Shown here: in pieces, positions 57,296 to 64,000 of the stretch
How the letters are laid out: every line of letters begins with the position of its first letter
Position numbering within the stretch: position 1 is the first letter of the stretch
Origin: Pigmentiphaga sp.
GTDB taxonomy: Bacteria > Pseudomonadota > Gammaproteobacteria > Burkholderiales > Burkholderiaceae_B
DNA length: 64,000 nucleotides
Assembly (NCBI GenBank): GCA_023228945.1
Contig: JALOAI010000009.1
Location: 116,282 to 180,281, forward strand
Reading direction: 5' to 3'
Translations under genes and position numbers: made by a program
Notes under the pieces: model-generated
Database searches by the model: none
Told to the model about the DNA's origin: nothing
Seen by the model: the letters and a program-made list of their open reading frames with translations, nothing else

Positions 57296-57898
57296 TCAGT
57301 GACGGGTGACCCCGAGGCCCTGCAAATAGGCGACCAGGGCGTCGAGCTCGGTCTTGCCTTCTACGAGTTCTGGGGCCGCCTCGATTTGCTCGTCGGTGTA
57401 CGGCACGCCAATGGCCTTGAGGGCATGCAGGTGCCGGACCATTTTGGCGGGGTCGACCGGCGCTTTTTCCAGCCAGGGGTAGGCGGGCATATTGGACTGG
57501 ACGACGAGTTCACGAGGTGCGATCAGGTGCTGACGGTGCCATTCGTCGCTATAGCGGCCACCCACGCGGGCGAGATCGGGGCCGGTGCGCTTGCTGCCCC
57601 ACTGGAAGGGGTGGTCGTAGACGAACTCGCCCGCCACCGAGTAGGGCCCGTAGCGCAGGGTTTCGGAGCGCAGCGAGCGGATCATTTGCGAGTGACAGTT
57701 GTAGCAGCCTTCGCGGATGTAGACGTCGCGCCCGGCGAGCTCGAGCACGCCATAGGGTTCGACGCCCGGTGCGGGTTGAGTGGTGGTGCGCTGGAAGAAC
57801 AGCGGCACGATTTCGACGATGCCGCCGATCGAGACCACGATCGTGACCAGGACGATCATGAGCCAGTTGCGGGTTTCGATTTTTTCGTGGAAAGCCAT
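57296..57898 (-). CDS. ccoO: cbb3-type cytochrome c oxidase subunit II (CcoO)
   Basis: 200 residues. A single N-terminal span (NWLMIVLVTIVVSIGGIVEIVPLFF) anchors a periplasmic mono-heme cytochrome c with CYNCH at 65-69. It is followed by QMIRSLRSETLRYGPYSVAGEFVYDHPFQWGSKRTGPDLARVGGRYSDEWHRQHLIAPRELV, the CcoO signature. The Met of SNMPAYPWL is the likely axial ligand. It is encoded 52 bases after ccoN. Confidence 0.97.
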   Translation of the reverse strand: MAFHEKIETRNWLMIVLVTIVVSIGGIVEIVPLFFQRTTTQPAPGVEPYGVLELAGRDVYIREGCYNCHSQMIRSLRSETLRYGPYSVAGEFVYDHPFQWGSKRTGPDLARVGGRYSDEWHRQHLIAPRELVVQSNMPAYPWLEKAPVDPAKMVRHLHALKAIGVPYTDEQIEAAPELVEGKTELDALVAYLQGLGVTRH

Positions 57899-57950
57899 GG
57901 ATGCATCCTTGCTACGGTTGGGGCCGGCGGCGGGCGCCGGCCCCTGCGGA

Positions 57951-59417
57951 TCAGGTGTGGGCGGACGGGCGCAGCACCGGTACGATGGGCGGCGTGTTGG
58001 CCGCCTGGGGATCCGCATCGACGAAGCGCATGGTCTTGAACATATTCCAGGCCATGATCACCATGCCGGAGAGATACAGAACCCCTCCCAGGAGCCGCAC
58101 CAGATAGAACGGGAAGGTGGCGGCCAGCGCTTCGATGAAGCTGTAGGTAAGGGTGCCGTTGGCGTCGACCGCGCGCCACATCAGGCCTTGCATCACCCCG
58201 GCGATCCACATCGAGGCCACGTAGAACACGATGCCCAGGGTGGCGACCCAGAAGTGGAGCTCGATCGCGGTTTGCGAGTACATGCGGGTTTTGCCGTAGA
58301 GGCGCGGGATCAGCCAGTACAGCGAGCCCATGGTGATGAAGCCCACCCAGCCCAGGGCGCCCGCGTGCACGTGGCCGATGGTCCAGTCGGTGTAGTGCGA
58401 CAGCGCGTTGACGGTTTTAATGGACATCATCGAGCCTTCGAAGGTGGCCATGCCGTAGAACGACAGGGCGACGATCATGAAGCGCAGGATGGGATCGGTA
58501 ATGAGGCGGTGCCACTGGCCCGAGACGGTGAGCAGGCCGTTGATCATGCCGCCCCACGACGGCGCCAGCAGGATGAGCGAGAACACCATGCCGACCGATT
58601 GGGTCCAGTCGGGCAGGGCGGTGTAGTGCAAATGGTGGGGGCCGGCCCACATGTAGGTGAAGATGAGGGCCCAGAAATGGACGATGGACAGCCGGTACGA
58701 CCAGATCGGGCGCTCGACCTGCTTGGGGATGAAGTAATACATCATGCCCAGAAAGGCGGTGGTAAGCACGAAGCCCACCGCGTTATGGCCGTACCACCAT
58801 TGCAGCATGGCATCCTGCACGCCCGAGAACAGCGAGTAGGATTTGAAGCCGCCAGCCGGGATCGCGAGGTTGTTGAAAACGTGCAACAGGGTGACGGCGA
58901 TGATGAAGGCGCCGAAGAACCAGTTGGCAACATAGATGTGCCTGACGGTGCGGCGCGCGATGGTGCCGAAGAACACGATGGCGTACGAGATCCAGACCAG
59001 CGCGATGAGGATGTCGATCGGCCATTCGAGTTCGGCGTATTCGCGGCTTTGCGTGATCCCCATGGGCAGCGTGATGACCGCCGCCACCATGGCCAGTTGC
59101 CAGCCCCAGAACGTGAACGCCGCGAGCTTGGGCGCGAACAGGGGTGTGTGGCAGGTGCGTTGCACCACCCAGTAGGAGGTGCCGATCAGGGCCGTGACAC
59201 CGAAGGCGAAGATCACGCCATTGGTATGCAAGGGGCGCAACCGGCCATAAGACAGCCATGAGATGCCGTTGGTGAGATCGGGATAAGCCAATTGGGCGGC
59301 CACCAGGACGCCTACCGCCATGCCGATCACGCCCCAGACGACGGACATGACGGTAAATTGGCGGACGACTTTATCGTGGTAGATGGCGTTGACTGGCGGT
59401 GCAGTCGGGGTACTCAT
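57951..59417 (-). CDS. ccoN: cbb3-type cytochrome c oxidase subunit I (CcoN)
   Basis: 488 residues, the normal length of CcoN, from MSTPTAPPVNAIYHDKVVRQF; upstream in-frame ATGs are not conserved. About twelve spans carry heme b, heme b3 and CuB. Landmarks are RLRPLHTNGVIFAFG, FFGTIARRTVRHIYVANWFFGAFII, GHNAVGFVLTTAFLGMMYYF with the cross-linked Tyr region of C-type oxidases, WAGPHHLHYTALPDW with CuB His residues, and YTDWTIGHVHAGALGWVGF for the heme ligands. It is the first gene of ccoNOQPGH and has an FNR box centred 81 bases upstream with a CATAGT -10 at the right spacing, predicting a leader of about 40 bases. Confidence 0.98.
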   Translation of the reverse strand: MSTPTAPPVNAIYHDKVVRQFTVMSVVWGVIGMAVGVLVAAQLAYPDLTNGISWLSYGRLRPLHTNGVIFAFGVTALIGTSYWVVQRTCHTPLFAPKLAAFTFWGWQLAMVAAVITLPMGITQSREYAELEWPIDILIALVWISYAIVFFGTIARRTVRHIYVANWFFGAFIIAVTLLHVFNNLAIPAGGFKSYSLFSGVQDAMLQWWYGHNAVGFVLTTAFLGMMYYFIPKQVERPIWSYRLSIVHFWALIFTYMWAGPHHLHYTALPDWTQSVGMVFSLILLAPSWGGMINGLLTVSGQWHRLITDPILRFMIVALSFYGMATFEGSMMSIKTVNALSHYTDWTIGHVHAGALGWVGFITMGSLYWLIPRLYGKTRMYSQTAIELHFWVATLGIVFYVASMWIAGVMQGLMWRAVDANGTLTYSFIEALAATFPFYLVRLLGGVLYLSGMVIMAWNMFKTMRFVDADPQAANTPPIVPVLRPSAHT

Positions 59418-59491
59418 GGGATGGACTCCAGACATCGGGTGGACGCGCAAGGCATGAGTCCGCACTATGGCTGAAACATCGCTGCAAGGTG

Positions 59492-59505
59492 TTGATACAG
59501 GTCAA
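59492..59505 (-). promoter_or_regulatory. FNR box of the ccoN promoter
   Basis: TTGAT-ACAG-GTCAA, a near-consensus site that slightly overlaps the stop of ccoS. A class II promoter from it would start transcription at about 59457, with CATAGT placed as -10. Confidence 0.88.
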
Positions 59506-59732
59506 GAGGAACCCGGATCTTTCGTAACGGTCGCGCCGGGATCGGCTTCGGTGCCTCTGGCTTCGGCCCGCAGGGCTTCGGCGCGGCGTTCGGCTTCGTC
59601 GGCTTCGAAGATCAGCTCGCCTTGGTGTTCGAGGTCGTCGAACTGGCCGGACTGCAAAGCCCAGGCCAGGACGGCGACCAAGGCCAGCACCAGCAATACC
59701 GACAGCGGAATCAGAAGGTAGAGAATATCCAT
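59502..59732 (-). CDS. ccoS: cbb3 oxidase maturation protein CcoS
   Basis: 76 residues: MDILYLLIPLSVLLVLALVAVLAWALQSGQFDDLEHQGELIFEADE. The span at the N-terminus and the SGQFDDLE-x-x-G motif define CcoS, which is needed for cofactor insertion into CcoN. The longer-than-usual acidic tail (about 25 extra residues) has no family pattern. It starts four bases after the ccoI stop, so both are on one transcript that ends at the ccoN promoter. Confidence 0.96.
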   Translation of the reverse strand: MDILYLLIPLSVLLVLALVAVLAWALQSGQFDDLEHQGELIFEADEAERRAEALRAEARGTEADPGATVTKDPGSS

Positions 59733-59736
59733 GGTG

Positions 59737-62067
59737 TCAGGCGCTGGCGTGTGTGGCGGCACCCGCCGAAGTCGGTTGTGGGGTTTTGGCCGAGCCACGC
59801 AGCAGCCTGAGGCCATTGCCGATGACCAGCAGCGAGCTGAGCGCCATGCCCAGGCCGGCCGCCCAGGGCGGCATCAGGCCGGCCATGGCCAGCGGAACAC
59901 TGGTGATGTTGTAGGCCAGGGCCCAGGCCAGGTTTTGCCGCATGACGCGTACCGCCTGGCGGGCGGTGTCGTGGGCGGTGGCGAGGTCGGCCAGGCGGGC
60001 GGAAGCCAGGACGAGATCGGCCTGTTGCCGGGCCAATGGCGTGCCGTCGCCCAGTGCCACGGCGACGTCGGCCGCGGCCAGCGCCGGACCGTCGTTGATG
60101 CCGTCGCCGATCATGACCACGGTATCTCCGTGGGCTTGCCAGCGCCGGATGACTTCGAGCTTGCCGTCGGGGCTGAGGCGGGCCTGGGTGTGATCCAGCG
60201 GCAGGCCGTCCGCCAGCCGGGCGACGGCGGCGTCGCCATCGCCCGAGAGCAGGCTGGGCCGCAGCCCCAGCCGATGAAAGCGTTGCACCGTGGCGGCGGC
60301 ATCGGGCCGCACGGGGTCGGTAAAGTGGAAGTAGGCGACACGTTGCCGTGCGTTGGCCAGGCAAGCCATCGGCCAGCCTTCATCGGCCTGCGTGGCGTTG
60401 CTCGCTTCCGACCCGATTTGTTGTGATATGTAAATATCGCTGCCCAGCCACCAGGGTTGGTCGTCCACGGTGCCGGCCAGGCCACCGCCGGCGGTTTCGC
60501 TGACGTTGCTGGCGGCGGGCGGGGTTTTGGCGGCGGACGCCAACGCCCGGGACAGCGGGTGGCGCGACCATTGGGCCAAGGCGGCGGCCACGGCCAGGGC
60601 CTGTTCGGGGGGCAGACTGCTGCAAGGGCGGATCTCGCGCAAGGCGGGCTGGCCCGCGGTGAGCGTGCCGGTTTTATCGAATACGACACGGTTGGTGCGC
60701 GCCAGGCGTTCGAGTGAAGCTGGTGTGCGCAGCCAGATACCTTGTCGCGCAAGCGCGGCGGTGGCGGCGAGCATGGCCGAAGGCGTGGCCAGCGATAGCG
60801 CGCAGGGACAGGTGACGATCAGGATGGCGATGGCGACGGGCAAGGCCCGGTCGGGATCGATCCATTGCCAGGCAAACCACGAGAGCGCCGCCAGCACCAG
60901 GACGCCGCTCAGGAAAACGCTGGCCCAGCGGTCGGCCACGCGCATCCAGTCGGGACGGCTGGCCGCGGCTTCGTCGACCAATTGCCGGATGCGACCCAGC
61001 GTGGAGTCGGCCGCCGCGCGCTCGACGCGGACTTCGACGGGCGCCAAGACGTTGCGGCTGCCGGCGCGGACCGCCGCGCCGGCGGGTTTGTCGAGCGGGC
61101 GGCTTTCGCCGGTGAGCAGGGCTTCGTCGGCCTGGGTATGGCCGGCGAGAATGATGCCGTCCACGGGAAAGGCCATGCCGGCCTCTACCTGGATGCAATC
61201 GCCGGGCGCCAGGCGGTCGGGCACCACCCATTCGATCGTATCGGTGTCGGCGCCCGGGGCGCGCGTACGCCTGGCCACGGTATCGGGCAAGCTGCGCCGC
61301 ATGGCTTCCAGGCGCTGGGTGGCCTGCCGCCGCGCGCGGTCTTCGAGCCAGCGCGCCAGCAGCAGGAAGAACACGAACATCGTGACCGAATCGAACCAGA
61401 CGTAGCCGTGATCCTGGAAGGTGGCGATGGAGCTGGCGACGAAAGCCAGGCCGATGCCCAGCGCGGCCGGCACGTCCATGCCGATCCGCCCGCGCCGCAG
61501 GCTGCCCGCCGCGTTGCGGAAAATGGGCCAGGCGCAGAACAGCATGACCGGAAGGGTAAGCATCCATTGCGCCCAACGCAGCAACTGGACGATGTCGGGG
61601 TCGATTTCGCCCGGCGCGGTGAAGTATTCGGGGGCCGCGTACATCATCACCTGCATCATGGCGGCACAGGCCACCAGCAGGCGCCAGAGCAGCAGACGCG
61701 AAGCCTGGCGGCGGGCGGTCTCGAAGGCCACGGCGTCGGCCGGATAGGGGGTATAACCGGCGCGGGCCACCGCCCGGAACAGATCGGACGGCCGGGTGGC
61801 GTCGCCCTGCCACAGTACGCGGGCGCGTTGCGTCATGAGGGAGACGCGTACGGATTCGACCCCTGGCAAAGCCCCGACCGTGGCTTCGACGGCTTGGCCG
61901 CAGGCGGCGCAAACCATGCCTTCGACCGCCAACCAGGCTTCGTGGCGGTTGTCGGGGAGCGCGCGGACGAAGCCTTCGCGTTCGGCGCTGGCATCGATGC
62001 CGGCATAGGGATCAGCCGCCGCTTCGGGGAGGGAAGGGGCGGCGGCTGAACGTAGTGGGGGGACCAT
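59737..62067 (-). CDS. ccoI: Copper-transporting P-type ATPase of the cbb3 maturation pathway (CcoI/FixI)
   Basis: 776 residues from the ATG at MVPPLRSAAAPS; the frame runs 16 codons further only to a TTG inside an FNR box. The heavy-metal domain has GMVCAACGQAVE (about 55-66), the membrane part has the CPC ion site in LIVTCPCALSLATPSAML, and DKTGTLTAG carries the phosphorylated Asp. SRHPLSRAL and MIGDGINDGPALAAADVAVAL complete the P1B pattern. CopA2/FixI-type pumps export Cu(I) slowly to the periplasm for assembly of the oxidase CuB site. An FNR box is placed so that transcription would start on the ATG itself. Confidence 0.95.
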   Translation of the reverse strand: MVPPLRSAAAPSLPEAAADPYAGIDASAEREGFVRALPDNRHEAWLAVEGMVCAACGQAVEATVGALPGVESVRVSLMTQRARVLWQGDATRPSDLFRAVARAGYTPYPADAVAFETARRQASRLLLWRLLVACAAMMQVMMYAAPEYFTAPGEIDPDIVQLLRWAQWMLTLPVMLFCAWPIFRNAAGSLRRGRIGMDVPAALGIGLAFVASSIATFQDHGYVWFDSVTMFVFFLLLARWLEDRARRQATQRLEAMRRSLPDTVARRTRAPGADTDTIEWVVPDRLAPGDCIQVEAGMAFPVDGIILAGHTQADEALLTGESRPLDKPAGAAVRAGSRNVLAPVEVRVERAAADSTLGRIRQLVDEAAASRPDWMRVADRWASVFLSGVLVLAALSWFAWQWIDPDRALPVAIAILIVTCPCALSLATPSAMLAATAALARQGIWLRTPASLERLARTNRVVFDKTGTLTAGQPALREIRPCSSLPPEQALAVAAALAQWSRHPLSRALASAAKTPPAASNVSETAGGGLAGTVDDQPWWLGSDIYISQQIGSEASNATQADEGWPMACLANARQRVAYFHFTDPVRPDAAATVQRFHRLGLRPSLLSGDGDAAVARLADGLPLDHTQARLSPDGKLEVIRRWQAHGDTVVMIGDGINDGPALAAADVAVALGDGTPLARQQADLVLASARLADLATAHDTARQAVRVMRQNLAWALAYNITSVPLAMAGLMPPWAAGLGMALSSLLVIGNGLRLLRGSAKTPQPTSAGAATHASA

Positions 62068-62101
62068 GCGGGCAGCATAACGCCTGGCGAGGCTTTTGGC
62101 G

Positions 62102-62115
62102 TTGATTTGAATCAA
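62102..62115 (-). promoter_or_regulatory. FNR box of the ccoI promoter
   Basis: TTGAT-TTGA-ATCAA is a perfect palindromic FNR site. At the class II distance (41.5 bases) the transcript would begin at 62067, the first base of the ccoI ATG, and TATGCT sits at the -10 position. Control of the divergent cotransporter gene 95 bases away is possible but less likely. Confidence 0.9.
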
Positions 62116-62209
62116 CCGGCATCTTCAATCAGCATAAGATCGCGAGTCTGGAGATAATGCGCGACGGCAACCGGGCTGAATCCGCCCTTGTGTAGGATGA
62201 CTGAGGACA

Positions 62210-63826
62210 ATGTTGGAGATCGTGTTCCCCTTGGCGGGAGGCGTAGGGCTGTTCCTGTTGGGCATGATGTTGCTGTCGCAGGGACTGACCAGCTTCGCGG
62301 GCGAGTCGCTGCGGCGGGCGCTGATGCGCTTTACGGGCACGCCTGCCAAGGCTTTCGCGTCGGGCACCGCGCTGACCTTGCTGATTCAGTCGTCGGCGGC
62401 CACCACGCTGACGCTCATCGGTTTCGTCAGCGCGGGCCTGATTCCTTTCAGCCAGGCGGTGGGCGTGGTCATGGGGGCCAGCCTGGGCACCACGGGCACC
62501 GGCTGGATCGTGGCCGGCCTGGGGCTCAAGATCAACCTCGGCTTCTACACTTTGCCGCTGATCGGGGCCGGGGCGCTGATGCGCCTGTTGGCACGGGGCC
62601 GCTGGAGCGCGCTGGGCATGGCCCTCGCGGGTTTCGGTACGCTGTTCGTCGGCCTGGGGCAGTTGCAGGAAGGCATGCAGGGTGTGACCGAATGGTTCAA
62701 TCTGGCGGCACTGCCGGTGGGCGGCTTGTGGGCGCATTTGCTGGTCATGCTGATCGGTATGTTGCTCACCATCCTCTTGCAGTCGTCCACCGCGGCGGTA
62801 GCCACTACCCTCACCGCGCTCCACGCGGGAGCGGTCAGTTTCGAGCAGGCCGCGGCATTGGTCATCGGCGCGGCCATCGGCACCACGTTTACCGGCGCGC
62901 TGGCCGCCATCGGCGGCACGACGCCCGCCAAGCGCACGGCGCTGGCCCATATCCTGTTCAACCTGGCCACGGGGCTGATCGCCTTGGTCATGCTGCCGGG
63001 TTTCCTGGCGCTGATCGATTGGGGGCAAGGACAGCTGGGGCTGGAGCCCGGCGCGTTGAGCCTGGCGCTGTTCCATACCTTGTTCATCAGCTTCGGGGTT
63101 GTGCTGTTTTTGCCCTGGGCGCCGGGCTTCGCGCGTTTCATCGAGCGTCTATTGCCCGAACGACGCCAACACCTGGCCAGCCATCTCGACGACAGTTTGC
63201 TGGAAGTGCCCGAGGTGGCCCTGGGCGCCACGGGCGGCGCGCTGGTGGAGATCGCGCAGCAAACGTATCGTATGCAACGCCAGCTGCTCGCCGGCGAGCA
63301 AGATGCCGAGCACAGGCTGGCATTCGACGAAGCGATGCAGGCCCTGGAGCGTGCCGAGGCTTTCTTTGCCCGCATCCCGCCGGCGAGCGCCGGGCCTTGG
63401 CTGCCGCAGCGGCTGGCCCTCATGCATGCGATGGACCACCTGCAGCGTCTGCAGGGACGGCTGCAGGTGCCCCTGCTGGCTTCCGTGGCGCGCGCCGACC
63501 CGATCTGCCAGCGAGCCATGGCCTATAGCGACGAAATGTTGCGCCTGGCCGATGGCGGGCTGGGAGGCCGCGAGCCAGACGGCTGGCTGGAGCGCATTGA
63601 ACACGATGCGCATCTTTTAATGCGCTTTCAGGAAGAGGCGCGCGGCGCACTCCTGCGGGAAGGCGGGCAAGGTGAGCGCGGCGTTGCGGATTCTTTGCGC
63701 ATTGCGGATACCTTGCGTTGGCTGGAGCGCTCCGGTCAGCATGTGTGGCGCAGCGCCCATTATTTACAGCAGGTGCAAGCCGACGCCGGCACCACGCTAG
63801 GAAAAGGATCACAAACGCCGGCCTAA
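62210..63826 (+). CDS. Na/Pi cotransporter family protein with PhoU domain
   Basis: 538 residues; GAGGA lies before the ATG. The N-terminal two thirds hold two inverted Na/Pi-cotransporter repeats: LIQSSAATTLTLIGFVSAGLIPFSQAVGVVMGASLGTTGTGW and LLQSSTAAVATTLTALHAGAVSFEQAAALVIGAAIGTTFTGAL, where the QSS...T and GAxxGTT motifs mark the sodium and phosphate sites. Spans continue to about residue 310. The C-terminal 200 residues are helical PhoU-like repeats. Such proteins move phosphate with sodium, often outward or for balance under regulation. The gene is divergent from ccoI, and no Pho box is seen. Confidence 0.9.
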   Translation: MLEIVFPLAGGVGLFLLGMMLLSQGLTSFAGESLRRALMRFTGTPAKAFASGTALTLLIQSSAATTLTLIGFVSAGLIPFSQAVGVVMGASLGTTGTGWIVAGLGLKINLGFYTLPLIGAGALMRLLARGRWSALGMALAGFGTLFVGLGQLQEGMQGVTEWFNLAALPVGGLWAHLLVMLIGMLLTILLQSSTAAVATTLTALHAGAVSFEQAAALVIGAAIGTTFTGALAAIGGTTPAKRTALAHILFNLATGLIALVMLPGFLALIDWGQGQLGLEPGALSLALFHTLFISFGVVLFLPWAPGFARFIERLLPERRQHLASHLDDSLLEVPEVALGATGGALVEIAQQTYRMQRQLLAGEQDAEHRLAFDEAMQALERAEAFFARIPPASAGPWLPQRLALMHAMDHLQRLQGRLQVPLLASVARADPICQRAMAYSDEMLRLADGGLGGREPDGWLERIEHDAHLLMRFQEEARGALLREGGQGERGVADSLRIADTLRWLERSGQHVWRSAHYLQQVQADAGTTLGKGSQTPA

Positions 63827-63836
63827 CGAGGATGGC

Positions 63837-63919
63837 TTGCGGCCACCCCTGATCATGAAAGACGGCGCTCTTTCACATTAACGGTCATGGAGGTTGCCGC
63901 CACCCCCGAGGATGAAAGA
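63837..63919 (+). repeat. Two direct 26-base repeats near the window edge
   Basis: TTGCGGCCACCCCTGATCAT... and TTGCCGCCACCCCCGAGGAT..., each ending ATGAAAGA, agree at 22 of 26 positions and are 57 bases apart. ACATTAACG also recurs at 63875 and 63980. The stretch after the cotransporter gene may be the start of a repeat family or of a mobile element cut by the window end. The rest of the last 170 bases shows nothing else. Confidence 0.4.
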
Positions 63920-64000
63920 AACTTCGGGGAGGAAGGTGGCCGGTAGAGGTCGTGATCGCTAATGGTGGCTACAACCCCGACATTAACGTGACCTGCCGGC

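Noticed and set aside
1..64000. tRNA, rRNA, riboswitch or prophage
   Set aside because: No cloverleaf, rRNA-like stretch, known riboswitch core or phage structural gene was recognised by reading; a covariance-model search would be needed to exclude small RNAs.

Overview
The window looks like chromosome of a GC-rich betaproteobacterium of the family Alcaligenaceae (Bordetella, Achromobacter, Castellaniella or Pusillimonas type). The basis is the six orphan Bug-type periplasmic receptors with no TctAB membrane partner nearby, the rplM-rpsI pair, and the complete cco (cbb3 oxidase) cluster next to hemN and fnr. This is inferred from gene content and style; no database was searched.

Layout. 1-5 kb: the tail of a sensor kinase, then a predicted Fur-controlled TonB receptor, a HmuY-like lipoprotein and an unknown membrane protein. 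5-11 kb: a decayed VapBC pair, rplM-rpsI, a FemAB-like acyltransferase, a GntR/UTRA regulator and a CYTH-CHAD protein. 10.5-25.7 kb: a catabolic region of unknown substrate. It holds an aldehyde dehydrogenase, an OCD-like enzyme, a DapA-like lyase, an FAH-fold hydrolase, a flavin monooxygenase, a sulfatase, a cupin, a BKACE enzyme, a VOC/extradiol-type protein, a Rieske protein, three Bug receptors and a TetR regulator. Six copies of one 13-bp operator (form wwwCG-TAT-CGwww) lie in front of its transcription units, including tetR itself, which suggests a single regulon. A 186-bp MITE-like element has landed between two of these operators.

25.7-30 kb: a minus-strand operon of an enolase-superfamily enzyme and two near-duplicate Bug receptors faces a GntR/FCD gene, with two perfect TTGGTATACCAA palindromes between and within them. 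30-40 kb: an IclR gene faces an FAH / CaiB CoA-transferase / split MaoC hydratase / peptide-type ABC transporter operon, probably for uptake and CoA-dependent breakdown of an organic acid or acyl-peptide-like compound. 40-44 kb: a Bug receptor, a 3-oxoacid CoA-transferase pair and a second IclR. 43.7-49 kb: a cyclase and an indolepyruvate-type ferredoxin oxidoreductase (iorAB) facing a MarR gene across a 22-bp palindrome.

49-62 kb: micro-aerobic respiration. ccoNOQPGH, ccoS and ccoI lie near fnr and a hemN-like gene. FNR boxes precede ccoN, hemN and ccoI. In the latter two the box spacing puts transcription start at the start codon, so leaderless mRNAs are predicted. Downstream of hemN are a UreH-like membrane protein, a small GNAT, a ferritin-like protein and a family 9 glycosyltransferase. 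Between that gene and marR is an array of nine perfect 8-bp repeats. The window ends with a Na/Pi cotransporter-PhoU protein and a partial repeat.
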